Assembly: GCF_002001165.1 (NCBI RefSeq)
Contig: NZ_MUNQ01000006.1
Span: 248,001 to 312,000, forward strand
Length of the DNA: 64,000 nucleotides
Direction: 5' to 3'
DNA from: Rhodanobacter sp. C05
Lineage (GTDB): Bacteria > Pseudomonadota > Gammaproteobacteria > Xanthomonadales > Rhodanobacteraceae
The notes under the pieces were generated by a model that did no database searches, had not been told where the DNA came from, and saw nothing but the letters and a program-made list of their open reading frames with translations. The first letter of the stretch is position 1; the number at the start of each line of letters is the position of its first letter. Both the position numbers and the translations under genes were made by a program. Of the stretch, positions 21,885 through 32,335 are shown one piece after another.

Positions 21885-22070
21885 ATGGAAGCGAATCCGT
21901 ATGCCGCGCCAAGGGTTGTCGTCGATGACGCCCGGGCGTATTCGGCAAGGGATCTGGAAAACCGCAAGGCCGGACGCGACAAGCGCCTGATGGATTCCTT
22001 GCCGGTCTTCGGCAACGAGCGGCGATGCCCGCACGACCTGATCGCCGACACCATCGTCATCGACGCTTGA
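21885..22070 (+). CDS. Internally deleted RDD-family remnant, 61 residues
   Basis: A 61-residue ORF with a good ribosome-binding site (GGGGAAG) that reads like both ends of an RDD membrane protein with the middle removed. The start, MEANPYAAPRVVVDD, is the usual N-terminus of a Xanthomonadales RDD subfamily. The end, FGNERRCPHDLIADTIVIDA, matches the cytoplasmic C-terminal block of the same subfamily. The transmembrane helices that should lie between are absent. Its stop overlaps the start of the next RDD gene (TGATG), so even if non-functional as a transporter it may act as a translated leader. The reading of an internal deletion is inference from family knowledge. Confidence 0.65.
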   Translation: MEANPYAAPRVVVDDARAYSARDLENRKAGRDKRLMDSLPVFGNERRCPHDLIADTIVIDA

Positions 22071-22750
22071 TGCTCGACACCGTACGCGAGATCGAGACCC
22101 CCGAAGGGATCAGCCTGCATCTGCGGGCGGCCGGCGCACTGCCGCGTGCGCAGGCGTGGATGCTCGATGCGTTGCTGCGCATGGGGGTGTTCATGCTGGC
22201 GATGATCCCGCTGTCGTTGCTTGGCGTGGGCGGCAACGGGCTGGCCATGCTGCTGCTGTTCGGGTTGATGTGGGCTTATTCGGTGGTGTGCGAGGTCTGG
22301 ATGGATGGCCAGACGGTGGGCAAGCGCACGCTCGGCCTGCGCGTGGTCAATGCCGATGGCACGCCGGTGACCTGGGTACCGTCGGTGGTGCGCAACCTGC
22401 TGCGCGTGGTGGATGCGTTGCCGGGTGTGTATGGCGTCGGCCTGGCCTGCACGCTGATCGATCCGCATGCGCGCCGGCTAGGCGACATCGTCGCCGGCAC
22501 GATGGTGGTGCACACGATCGAGCTGCCTGCCGGCGCACAGGTACCGACCGTTGCGGCAATACCTCCGCCGGTCGTACTGGCGGCCGACGAGCAGGCTGCG
22601 CTGGTGGAGTTCGCCGAGCGCTCCGGTCAGCTCACGCTGCAACGGCAGGAGGAACTGGCCAACCTGCTGATGCCGTTGACCGGGCGCCGCGACACTGCGG
22701 CGGTGTCGCAACTGATCGCCCATGCCAACTGGCTGCTGGGGCGCGCATGA
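22070..22750 (+). CDS. RDD-family membrane protein
   Basis: A 226-residue RDD protein. Hydrophobic helices cover about residues 33–80, followed by the conserved cytoplasmic DGQTVGKRTLGLRVVNADG, then a third helix region, and the C-terminal RDD signature RRLGDIVAGTMVVHTIE. The tail (about 150–226) is a soluble helical extension. RDD proteins are integral membrane proteins, some acting as ion antiporters; in this operon type the role is unknown. It starts within the stop codon of the remnant ORF and its own TGA overlaps the next ATG (ATGA), so translation of the whole set is probably coupled. Confidence 0.9.
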   Translation: MLDTVREIETPEGISLHLRAAGALPRAQAWMLDALLRMGVFMLAMIPLSLLGVGGNGLAMLLLFGLMWAYSVVCEVWMDGQTVGKRTLGLRVVNADGTPVTWVPSVVRNLLRVVDALPGVYGVGLACTLIDPHARRLGDIVAGTMVVHTIELPAGAQVPTVAAIPPPVVLAADEQAALVEFAERSGQLTLQRQEELANLLMPLTGRRDTAAVSQLIAHANWLLGRA

Positions 22751-23724
22751 AGCAGGAGCGTTTCGTCGCCATGTACGGTCGCGAGTGGGACAGCCTGCAG
22801 TTCTGGCTGAACGCGCTCGAGCGGCAGCCGCGGCGCACGCTGCGGCAGGAGCAGACGCTGGATTTTCCGCAGTCCTATCGGCGCCTGTGTCATCAGCTGG
22901 CGCTCGCGCGCGGGCGCGGCTACAGCCGCGAGGTCACCGATCGCCTGCAGCGTCTGGTGCAGCAGGGACATCGCGTGCTGTACCGGCCGACGGCACCGCG
23001 CTGGCATCGGGTGGCGGTGTTTCTGCTGGCCGGCTTTCCGCGGCTGGTGCGCTCGCAGTGGCGTTGCATGGCGGCAGCGGCGACGCTGTTCTATCTGCCG
23101 GCATTGGTGACCTTGCTGCTGATGCAGCTGCGGCCCGAACTGGCGCATACGGTATTCAGCAGTGCGCAGCTGGCGCAGTTCGAGAAGATGTATGACCCGG
23201 CCAATCCGCACATCGGCCGCAGCAGCGGTACCGACCTGCAGATGTTCGGTTTCTACGTGATGAACAACGTCAGCATCGCGTTCCGCACTTTCGCTTCGGG
23301 GCTGTTCTTCGGTGTCGGTGCGGTCTACGTGCTGGCTGCCAACGGTGTGTTGATCGGCGGCGTGGCCGGACACCTCAACGCGATCGGTTATGGCGGCCCG
23401 TTCTGGCGCTTCGTGGTGGGGCATTCGGCGTTCGAGCTGAGCGCGCTCGTGATCGCCGGTGGTGCCGGCCTGCAGCTGGGGCTGACCTTGCTGATGCCGG
23501 GCCGACAACGGCGTGGGCCGGCCCTGGTTGCTGCTGGCTGGGTTGGCGCGCAGCTGGCGCTGGGCGCATTCGCGATGCTGCTGATGGCGGCCTTCATCGA
23601 GGCGTACTGGTCGTCGATTGCGGCGTTGCCGAATGTACTGAAGTTCGGCAGTGGCGCACTGCTGTGGCTGCTGGTGCTGGGCTGGTTGTGGCGTGGTGGC
23701 AGGGGGCATGGCGATGGAGCTTGA
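22747..23724 (+). CDS. SpoIIM-family (stage II sporulation protein M) membrane protein
   Basis: A 325-residue protein with a soluble N-terminal helical domain of about 100 residues and a C-terminal membrane domain with five or six helices. The family signature is in the block NNVSIAFRTFASGLFFGVG, followed by GVAGHLNAIGYGGPFWRFVVGHSAFELSA, where the HSAFEL string is typical of SpoIIM. In Bacillus SpoIIM belongs to the DMP peptidoglycan hydrolase complex; in non-sporulating proteobacteria it is found with RDD and MoxR genes and its role is unknown. Both ends overlap their neighbours. Confidence 0.92.
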   Translation: MKQERFVAMYGREWDSLQFWLNALERQPRRTLRQEQTLDFPQSYRRLCHQLALARGRGYSREVTDRLQRLVQQGHRVLYRPTAPRWHRVAVFLLAGFPRLVRSQWRCMAAAATLFYLPALVTLLLMQLRPELAHTVFSSAQLAQFEKMYDPANPHIGRSSGTDLQMFGFYVMNNVSIAFRTFASGLFFGVGAVYVLAANGVLIGGVAGHLNAIGYGGPFWRFVVGHSAFELSALVIAGGAGLQLGLTLLMPGRQRRGPALVAAGWVGAQLALGAFAMLLMAAFIEAYWSSIAALPNVLKFGSGALLWLLVLGWLWRGGRGHGDGA

Positions 23725-25240
23725 GCGGATCAGCGTGGTGTTGCGTCCACGCGCGCCACGCGAAGCGCTGGATCTGGGCGCCACGATGTTGCGCGCGAAC
23801 GCTCGCGCGGTGTGGTCGGCCTGGTTCGCGTTCACCCTGCCGGTGTTCGTGCTGTGCAATGCGCTTGGCGTGGTCGTGGGTTTGCCCTGGCTGGGCTTGC
23901 TGCTGATGTGGTGGCTCAAGCCGCTGTTCGACCGGCTGCCGTTGTACGTGCTGTCGCGCGCGGTATTCGATCGCGCACCGGGCTGGCGCGAGACGTTGCG
24001 CGGGCAGCGCCAGTGGCCTTGGGGCAGTACGTGGGCAGCGCTCAGCTGGCTGCGGATCGACAGCAACCGCTCGCTGCGCCTGCCGCTGGAATTGCTCGAG
24101 GGCCTGCCGCGCAGGCAACGTTCGGCGCGCTGGAGCGTGCTGCGCCGGCGTATCGTGGCGGATGCCAGCCTGCTCACCTACGGTTGCCTGCAGTTCGAGC
24201 TGGTGCTGTTTCTCAGTGTGTGGCTGCTGACGTGGATGCTGGTGCCGCATGAGTGGCTGCCGGATTCGCTGCGCGACTTCTTTCGCGTCGATGTGCATGC
24301 GGCCTCGACGGTCTGGATGCTGCTGACTTCATTCGTGGCTTATCTCGCGATGAGCGCGATCGAGCCGCTGTATGTGGCATGCGGATTCGCGCTGTATCTC
24401 AACCGGCGCACGCAGCTGGAGGCATGGGACATCGACCTCGCGTTCCGTCGCCTGCGCCAGCGGTTGCTGGCGAATGGCAAGGTGCTGGCCGTGTTGCTGG
24501 CTTGCGCCGGTTGCTGGTCACTGCCGGCTCATGCAGCAGTCAGCCCGCAGGGCTCGCAAGTGGTGCCGGCGACGTCGCTGGAACAGGTATTCCAGCAACC
24601 CGTGGACGGTGCCGACCGGCGCTTTGCCGACGCGGCGGTGGCGGCATATCGCGATCCGCGTTTCGGCGGCGAGCGCAAGGCACGTGAGTGGGTGTTCAAG
24701 TACACGCCTGCCCCACAAGCGGCGCCCGTGTCCATGCAGCCGCTGTTCCCGGGGTTTGCCGGTGCGGTGGCGATGATCCTGAAGCTGGCTCTGTGGCTGC
24801 TGCTGGCGGTGGCGATCGCTGCCTTGTTGCGATTTATCTGGCGTTGGCGTGGCACGCGTGTCGGCATCGATGCCGTACCCGTCACGCCGAGGCAGAGCTT
24901 GCGCGCGCAGGTGCAGGTGGACGCACCGCTGCCTGTGGACCTGGCTGCTGCCATCCGGGCGCTGTGGCAAGCGCGGCAGCAGCGCGAGGCACTCGCGTTG
25001 CTGTATCGCGGCTGCGTGGAGCAGGCCACGCGACTGCTGCAGCTGCCATCGTCGCTGGACATGACCGAGGCAGACTGGCTGCGTCAGGCCGCGTCGATGG
25101 CAGATCGGACACGCGCCCAGCGTGTCGCCACCATCGTGCGTACTTGGCAGTTCGCCGCCTATGCCGGACGCTACCCTGATGATGCCGCCGTCGAGAGCCT
25201 GCTGGCCGGCTGGCCCGTGCAGGCGGGGTCGTCGGCATGA
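23714..25240 (+). CDS. DUF4129-containing membrane protein
   Basis: A 508-residue protein. The first part (about 1–270) has four or so membrane helices with a conserved core (VWSAWFAFTLPVFVLCN); the middle is a periplasmic segment preceded by a helix ending AHAAVS (about 275); another helix follows (about 355–375); and the last 120 residues form a DUF4129 domain, seen in ALALLYRGCVEQATRLL and MTEADWLRQA. DUF4129 is often attached to transglutaminase-like proteins, but no transglutaminase domain is present. The ATG at 23714 is preferred over 23708 because AGGGGG is 7 bases before it. It overlaps SpoIIM by 11 bases. Confidence 0.85.
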   Translation: MELERISVVLRPRAPREALDLGATMLRANARAVWSAWFAFTLPVFVLCNALGVVVGLPWLGLLLMWWLKPLFDRLPLYVLSRAVFDRAPGWRETLRGQRQWPWGSTWAALSWLRIDSNRSLRLPLELLEGLPRRQRSARWSVLRRRIVADASLLTYGCLQFELVLFLSVWLLTWMLVPHEWLPDSLRDFFRVDVHAASTVWMLLTSFVAYLAMSAIEPLYVACGFALYLNRRTQLEAWDIDLAFRRLRQRLLANGKVLAVLLACAGCWSLPAHAAVSPQGSQVVPATSLEQVFQQPVDGADRRFADAAVAAYRDPRFGGERKAREWVFKYTPAPQAAPVSMQPLFPGFAGAVAMILKLALWLLLAVAIAALLRFIWRWRGTRVGIDAVPVTPRQSLRAQVQVDAPLPVDLAAAIRALWQARQQREALALLYRGCVEQATRLLQLPSSLDMTEADWLRQAASMADRTRAQRVATIVRTWQFAAYAGRYPDDAAVESLLAGWPVQAGSSA

Positions 25241-26357
25241 GCCGCAGCCCACTCTACGCAAGCCTGCTGGCGCTGGGTGTGCTGGTGCTGCTGGCGGGCG
25301 CCTTCTTCGCCACGTTCGAGCGCAAGGAGGTCACCCAGCCGATCGCCGCGCATGGCGAGGCGAGCTACAACCGGTTCTTTGCGCTCGAACAGACCTTGCG
25401 CCAGCTGGATGTCCCGGTCACCGCACTGACCACGCTGGATCCGCAACGGCTGCCGCTGCGACCTGGTGACACTTTGGTGCTGGGTGACGACATCAGTCGC
25501 GTCGATGTCGACGATGCTGCGCGGATCGCTGCATGGGTGCGTGCCGGTGGTCATCTGCTGCTGTCGCCCGGATCGACCGTTGCCACGCACACAGCGTTGT
25601 TCGAAGCGCTGAACCTGCTCGATCCGCGTCCGGCGGAGTTTGCCTGCAGCGCGATCCATCCGATGGGTTCTGCCGCCGGCAAGTCGGCCGACGATGTGCA
25701 GTTGTGCGGACGCCGCTTCCGTCTGAATCCGGCGGCCGTCGCCACTGTCGAAGCATCGGTCGGCGATGCGCAGGACGGCTACCTGTTTGCACGCACGCGA
25801 ATCGCGGCAGGATCGGTCAGCCTGCTGGTCAACCTGGATGTGCTTTCCGGCAACCAGTTGCGTAAAGCCGGAGCGCAGCAGTTCGGCTGGCGCCTGCTGG
25901 CACCGAATATCGGCCTTGGGCGGATCTATCTGGTGTATGCGCTGGACGGCATGTCGTTCCTGAAACTGTTGCTGCTCAAAGGCTGGCCTGCACTGCTGGC
26001 CTTGAGCCTGCTGCTGGCCGCCTGGATGGCGATGCGCAGCGAGCGATTCGGGCCGCTGATGCCGGCACCTGCCATGCACCGTCGTGCTCTGCTCGAACAT
26101 GTGCAGGCGGCTGGCGAGTTCGTCTACCGCCGCGATGGTGGCCGCAGTCTGCACAATCTGGTCTGCCAAGCCGTGCTGGCGCGTCTGCGCCGGCGCGACC
26201 CGGCCAGCACCATGTTGCATGGCGATGCACTGTACGCGCGCCTCGCACAACGCAGCCAGCTGGCGCCCGAGCAGATTGCGCACGCCTTCCAGTCACCCGC
26301 GAACGCACAGGCGTTTCGCGCATCCATCATCACCCTGGCGCGACTCAGGAGCCGCCC

Positions 26358-26361
<4 letters not shown>
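25237..26361 (+). CDS. DUF4350-domain membrane protein
   Basis: A 374-residue protein with an N-terminal signal anchor (about 8–26), a DUF4350 domain (about 35–230) of glutamine-amidotransferase-like fold suggested by LRPGDTLVLGDD and AAWVRAGGHLLLSPGS, a second helix (about 245–265) and a cytoplasmic C-terminal helical tail (about 280–374). The DUF4350 fold resembles a ThuA/DJ-1 Rossmann domain, but I see no catalytic cysteine, so it may be a binding module. It joins its neighbours by ATGA overlaps at both ends. Confidence 0.85.
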
Positions 26362-27361
<1,000 letters not shown>

Positions 27362-27365
<4 letters not shown>

Positions 27366-28672
27366 TGCGGCCGGCTCCTCTCCTGTTGTGGCTGCTGACA
27401 GGCTGGGTTGCGCTCGGCGTGCTCGCGAGTGTGGCCTGGCTGCCGTTGTCGGTCTGGCTGGCGTATGGCCTGCTGGTCGCACTGTTGGTGCTGGTCGATG
27501 GCTGGCGCCTGTGGCGCACGCCGTCACCCGAGTTGCAGCGCGAGCTGGCGCCGGTGATGCCGCTCGGGCCGGAGGCGCGCATTGGCCTGCGTCTGCGTGC
27601 GGTCACCGCGCGTGCGCAACAGCTACGCCTGCATGACCTGCACCCGGGGGGCTGGGCGGTGCACGGAATGCCACGCAAGCTGTCGCTGCAACCCGGCAGC
27701 GAACTGCTGCTCGATTACACGATCACGCCGGATGCCCGCGGCCAGTTCAGCTTCGATGGCTGCCATATGCAACTGCGTTCACCGTGGTTGTGCTGGACGG
27801 CGCGGCGCGTGATCGGCATCACTTCGACGGTGAAGGTGTATCCGAATTTCGCGTCACTGGCAGAACTGGCCGGACTCAGCGTGGAGGTGGCCTCGCGCAG
27901 CGTCGGCGCGCGGCTGCAGCGTCGGCGCGGCGACGGCACCGAGTTCCAGGAACTGCGCGATTACCGCGTCGGCGACAGCCTGCGCAAGATCGACTGGAAA
28001 GCCACCGCACGCAGCAGTCGGCTGATCTCGCGCGAGTACCGCGACGAGCGCAACCAGCAAGTGGTGCTGATGCTCGACTGCGGCCGTCGCATGCTGGCGC
28101 AGGACGACCATCTGGCCCATTTCGATCACGTGCTGAATGCCTCGCTGGCACTGGTCAGCATCGCACTGCGCCAGGGCGATGCGGTTGGCCTGCTGGCCTG
28201 CACCGGTCAGCAGCAGCGCTGGCTGCCGCCACAGCAGGGCAGCGGTGGCATGGACATGCTGCTGGCCGCCGGCTACGACCTGCAGGCGATGCCGCTGGCG
28301 ACCGATTATCTCGCTGCGGCCAGTGCGCTGCAGGCGCACCAGCAGCGCCGCGCACTGATCGTGCTGATCACCAACGTGCGCGATGAGGATGATGCGGAAC
28401 TGCGTGCGGCGGTGGCGATGCTGACGCAGCGACATCTGGTGATGCTGGTCAGTCTGCGCGAGCTGGCGCTGGATCGGGTCGCTGCCGAGGCAGGCGACAG
28501 CCTGGAAACCGGCATCCGCAGTGCCGCGGCAATCCATTACCTGGCTGAGCGTGAGCGTGTGCATGAGGGTTTGCGTCGCGAGGGCGTGAACACGCTCGAT
28601 GTCAATTGCAGCGAGCTGTCGGGAGTACTGATCGAACGCTACCTGAGCGTCAAGCGGGGTGGGCGGTTGTAG
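27362..28672 (+). CDS. DUF58 (VWA-related) MoxR partner protein
   Basis: A 436-residue protein with two adjacent N-terminal membrane helices (about 6–45), a beta-rich segment, then the DUF58 signature RRGDGTEFQELRDYRVGDS and IDWKATARSSRLISREY (about 185–225), followed by a VWA-like fold beginning VVLMLDCGRRM. The usual MIDAS serine pattern DxSxS is replaced by DCGRR, as in most DUF58 proteins. DUF58 proteins are the regular partners of MoxR ATPases. Two tandem ATG codons open the gene; the first overlaps the MoxR stop. It ends the operon and is convergent with the Gre-like gene, 19 bases away. Confidence 0.93.
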
Positions 28673-28691
28673 CGTGCTGCCGGCGCAACCG

Positions 28692-29201
28692 TCATGGCTG
28701 CGTCTCGCCGTCATAGTCGATGGCGATCACTTCGATCAGCAGGTCGCCGGCGGGGCGTTTCCAGTTCACTTCATCACCGATCCGTGCGCCGAGCAGGGCC
28801 TGTGCCAGCGGTGACAGATAGCTGACCCGGTGTTGTTCGGCCTCGGCCTCATCCTCGCCGACGATATTGTAACGCTGTTCGCCCTCGACGCTGTCCAGGG
28901 TGACGATTGCACCGAAGGCAACGCGTTCCTGCGGCTGCGACAGCAGGTCCACCTCGATCGCACTGTTCACCCGTGCATTGAGCCAGCGCAGTTCGCGCTC
29001 CAGTGGTGCCAGCTCGTTCTGCCGTGCCAGTGTGTCGTTCGATGCCTTCAGTACATGATGGCGTGCGGTAGCTTCCTGCAGTCGCGCGCACAAGTGCGCC
29101 AGCCCGCGCGGTGTGACGTAGTTCGGGTGACCGCTCAGCGGCAGGTCCGGCAACGCCGGCGCATCGCCATCATCGGATTCCTTGGTGAAGGCTCGACTCA
29201 T
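28692..29201 (-). CDS. GreA/GreB-family transcription elongation factor
   Basis: A 169-residue Gre-type factor. These proteins enter the secondary channel of RNA polymerase and stimulate cleavage of backtracked RNA. The opening MSRAFTKESDD and LSGHPNYVTPRGLAHL is typical of the GreB-like branch. The N-terminal coiled coil covers about 35–85, and the C-terminal FKBP-like domain includes VTLDSVEGEQRYNIVG and SPLAQALLGARIGDEV. The tip acidic residues of the coiled coil are not clearly at the usual place (sequence NELAPLERELRWLNARV), so cleavage activity is not assured. The ATG at 29201 has GGGAG 6 bases upstream. Confidence 0.9.
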   Translation of the reverse strand: MSRAFTKESDDGDAPALPDLPLSGHPNYVTPRGLAHLCARLQEATARHHVLKASNDTLARQNELAPLERELRWLNARVNSAIEVDLLSQPQERVAFGAIVTLDSVEGEQRYNIVGEDEAEAEQHRVSYLSPLAQALLGARIGDEVNWKRPAGDLLIEVIAIDYDGETQP

Positions 29202-29298
29202 CGTGTTCTCCCGATGCCATGCGCAATGCATGCACTGGCAGGTGGCGATCATCCCGCCACGGATCTGGCGCTGGCGCGACGAACGTGAGGGTGCAGCG

Positions 29299-29895
29299 TC
29301 AGCGATCGGTTCTTTCAATCTCGCCGGGCGCAGCCAACTTGCCGATCCAGCGAGTGGTGTCCAGCTGCTGGTCGATGGTGCGGCCCAACCGTTCGATTCT
29401 TGGCCGTACCGCATCAGCAGCGGCGCCCGTGCACCCGTTGTAGAACTCCACAGTCTTGCTGCCGCCGGCATCGACGACAGTGATTTTCACGCCAGGCTGG
29501 TCGCTCATCACCGTCTCGCAACCGTCATCTTGCGAGACGTAGCTTTCCCGCATTGCGTGAAAGTCGGCCCGTTCGAGGGCGGCGTGAACCTGCGCGATTT
29601 GCGTCGGCGTGGCGTATCCGTGCGCATTGCGGGTCTGCACATGGATATAACCTTCAAAGCGGATCTCGCCCTGCGGTGTCATGGTCACGCTGTAAGCCGG
29701 GCAGTTGCCGAAACAGCTGCTGCGCCGCAGGGTGATGCTGGCTGCGTAGGCGTGTTGACCCGTCGCGGCATCGGCATGCACGGTGCATGCGCCAAGCAGG
29801 ACGGTGCAGGCGATGACGAGACGGGGCCGGGTGCGGCAGGAAGAATTCATGGAGTTGGCCGCGCGGAATCCGGCTGCAAGCTTCGCTCGTGGCAT
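29299..29895 (-). CDS. DUF6438-domain lipoprotein
   Basis: A 198-residue protein with a DUF6438 domain, recognised from ITLRRSSCFGNCPAYSVTM (about 55–73, two conserved cysteines) and the following EIRFEGYIHVQT. An N-terminal hydrophobic segment ends in LLGAC, a lipobox. The ATG at 29895 is chosen over an internal one at 29850 because AGGAGG sits 6 bases before it, inside the last codons of the EF-G-like gene; the EF-G stop and this start are separated by a single base, so re-initiation is likely. The 15 extra residues make an unusually long region before the signal, so the internal start remains possible. Function unknown. Confidence 0.8.
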   Translation of the reverse strand: MPRAKLAAGFRAANSMNSSCRTRPRLVIACTVLLGACTVHADAATGQHAYAASITLRRSSCFGNCPAYSVTMTPQGEIRFEGYIHVQTRNAHGYATPTQIAQVHAALERADFHAMRESYVSQDDGCETVMSDQPGVKITVVDAGGSKTVEFYNGCTGAAADAVRPRIERLGRTIDQQLDTTRWIGKLAAPGEIERTDR

Positions 29896-29896
29896 T

Positions 29897-31936
29897 TCAG
29901 TCCTCCTCGGCATGCGGCTTCCATGCTTCGCTGAGCTGCTTCTGCACCGTTACCGGTACCGTCTCGTAGTGGCTCAGGTCGAGGCTGTAGCGGCCGCGGC
30001 CACCGGTCATCGACTTCAGCTCGGTGGGGTAGTCGATCAGCTCGGCCAACGGTGCCTGTGCCTTGATCACCAGTTCGCCGCCGCGCTGGGTATCGGTGCC
30101 CATGATGCGCGCGCGCTTGCCGGCGAGGCCGCCGGTGACATCACCGACATTGTGCTCGGGAATCGCCACCTCGACATTCACGATCGGCTCCAGCACCACC
30201 GGGCGGGCCTTGCCGATGGCGTCGAGGAACGCCTTCTTGCCGGCACTGATGAAGGCGACCTCCTTCGAATCGACCGGGTGATACTTGCCGTCGTACACGG
30301 TCACACGCAGGTCCTGCAGCGGATAGCCGGCGATCGCACCGTGCTCCATCGCCTGGCGTACGCCTTTCTCGATGGCGGGAAGGAACTGGCCGGGAATCAC
30401 GCCGCCCTTTACGGCATCGATGAATTCGAAACCGGCACCGCGTTCGAGCGGCTCGACGCGCAGGAACACTTCGCCGAACTGGCCGGCACCACCGGTCTGC
30501 TTCTTGTGCCGGTGGTGGCCTTCGGCGTGGGCGGCAATGGTCTCGCGATAGGCGATGCGCGGCGGATGGGTCACCACTTCGACGCCGTAGCGCTCGCGCA
30601 TGCGCTCCAGCATCACCTTCAGGTGCAGGTCGGAGAGTCCGCGTACCACGGTCTCGTTGAGCTCCTTGTGATGCTCGACGCGAAAGCACGGATCCTCTTC
30701 GGCCAGCCGCCCAAGGGCATTGGAGAGTTTCTGTTCCTGGCCCTTGTGCTTCGGCTCCAGCGCGAGACCGAACATCGGCGCCGGAAATGCCAGCGGTGCC
30801 AGCGTGATCAGGTCCTCGTCGTGCGAGTCGTGCAGTACCGCATCGAAGTGGATGTCCTCGATCTTCGCCACGGCCGCGATGTCACCTGGAATCGCTGCCT
30901 CGATTTCCACATGGGTCTTGCCCTGCACGCGGAACAGATGACCGACCTTGAACGGTTTGCGGCCGTCGTCGATCAATAGCTGGCTGTCGCGGCGGATCGT
31001 GCCCTGCCACACGCGGAACACACCGAGCTTGCCGACGAACGGGTCGTTGACGATCTTGAACACGTCAGCGATCACATGTTTCGTCGCATCGGCACGCGTT
31101 TCCAGCGGTTTGCCGTCGCCGCGCACGAACGGTGGCGGGTTGCCCTCGGCGGGATTCGGCAGCAGTCGCTCGGCGACCTCCAGCCACTCGCGGATACCCA
31201 CGCCGGTGCGCGCACTGACAAAGCAGATCGGCACCAGGTGGCCTTCACGCAGGCACTGCTCGAAGGCATCGTGCAGCTGCTGCGGGGTCAGCGCGTCTTC
31301 GCCGGCGTCGAGGTAGGCGCCCATCATCGTCTCGTTGATTTCCACAACCTGATCGAGGATGCGCTGGTGCGCCTCGGCCAGCGAGGAGAAATCGGTGTCG
31401 CCATCACTGTGGAAGAAGCAGTCCAGCACGCGCCGGCCATGACCGGCAGGCAGGTTCACCGGCAGGCATTCGCTGCCGAATTCCTCGCGCAAGGCATCCA
31501 CCAGCGCGGCCAGGTTGGCGCCGTCGAAATCGATCTTGTTGACCACCAGCATGCGTGCCAGCCCACGTGCCTTCGCATGCGCCATCATGCGGCGGGTGCC
31601 GTGCTCGATGCCGTTGATCGCATTCACCATCACCGCGACGGTCTCCACCGCGGCCAGCGCAGCCAGCGTGCCGCCACGGAAATCGGCGTAGCCGGCGGTG
31701 TCGATCAGGTTAAGGTGGCAGCCGCCGTGGTCGATGGACGCCACGCAGCTGTCGATGGAATGGGCACGGGCCTTTTCCTGGCTGTCGGTATCGGAGACGG
31801 TGGTGCCGCGTTCCACCGAACCCGATGTCTGGATCGCGCCGCCGGCCTGCAGCAGGGCTTCGAACAGCGTGGTTTTGCCCACGCCGGCGTGGCCGGCGAG
31901 CGCGATATTGCGGATGCTTTCCGTGGTGTACGACAC
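29897..31936 (-). CDS. Elongation factor G-like translational GTPase (EF-G2 type)
   Basis: A 679-residue translational GTPase of the EF-G-like family, a second copy distinct from the fusA of the str operon. The P-loop is GHAGVGKTT (about 15–23), G3 is DTAGYADF where true EF-G has DTPGHVDF, and the NKxD motif is VVNKIDFD. The switch I sequence is also not that of canonical EF-G (RAHSIDSC in place of RGITI). Domains II–V are all present, to the C-terminal GGRGRYSLDLSHYETVP. The role of this family is unsettled. The GTG start at 31936 has GGGAGGG 7 bases upstream and begins SYTTESIRNIALAGH. Confidence 0.92.
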   Translation of the reverse strand: MSYTTESIRNIALAGHAGVGKTTLFEALLQAGGAIQTSGSVERGTTVSDTDSQEKARAHSIDSCVASIDHGGCHLNLIDTAGYADFRGGTLAALAAVETVAVMVNAINGIEHGTRRMMAHAKARGLARMLVVNKIDFDGANLAALVDALREEFGSECLPVNLPAGHGRRVLDCFFHSDGDTDFSSLAEAHQRILDQVVEINETMMGAYLDAGEDALTPQQLHDAFEQCLREGHLVPICFVSARTGVGIREWLEVAERLLPNPAEGNPPPFVRGDGKPLETRADATKHVIADVFKIVNDPFVGKLGVFRVWQGTIRRDSQLLIDDGRKPFKVGHLFRVQGKTHVEIEAAIPGDIAAVAKIEDIHFDAVLHDSHDEDLITLAPLAFPAPMFGLALEPKHKGQEQKLSNALGRLAEEDPCFRVEHHKELNETVVRGLSDLHLKVMLERMRERYGVEVVTHPPRIAYRETIAAHAEGHHRHKKQTGGAGQFGEVFLRVEPLERGAGFEFIDAVKGGVIPGQFLPAIEKGVRQAMEHGAIAGYPLQDLRVTVYDGKYHPVDSKEVAFISAGKKAFLDAIGKARPVVLEPIVNVEVAIPEHNVGDVTGGLAGKRARIMGTDTQRGGELVIKAQAPLAELIDYPTELKSMTGGRGRYSLDLSHYETVPVTVQKQLSEAWKPHAEED

Positions 31937-32335
31937 GATGCGACCCTCCCATAGATTGGGCGCAGTTCGTGCCGGCATGAACAACGGCGCCGCACGAAGC
32001 CGCGCTCTTGGCGACGACTGAAGTGGCGGGCCGTCATGGTCGTCCGTGAGGGCGGTCATGGCGGGGCGGCGCGTGACGCCGCCTGCCTAGACTTGAGCGA
32101 ATGTCCGGCATGGTCAAGCTGCACTGCGGGGAACCGGTTCGGTACCGCGGTGTCTGTGGTGGGCGCGTGAATTCCCGCATGTACCCGGGTGGCCAGTCCT
32201 GCCGGGTTCAAGCGCCATCCGGCATCCTGCCGGCAGCCATCCCCTCTCACCTGAGGTATCACCATCACTCGTCCGCTGCCGCTCGAACAGCACAGCGAGC
32301 CATCGCCGGACGATGGCTCGCCGGGTCGTGGGCTG
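31937..32335. other. Gene-free divergent region
   Basis: About 330–400 bases between the EF-G-like gene and the first TonB-like gene. It must hold both promoters. A 7-bp hairpin (GGCGGCG, 5-base loop, CGCCGCC) lies at 32065–32083. From 32255 the frame of the TonB-like gene is open but has no ATG, GTG or TTG until 32336. Confidence 0.5.
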
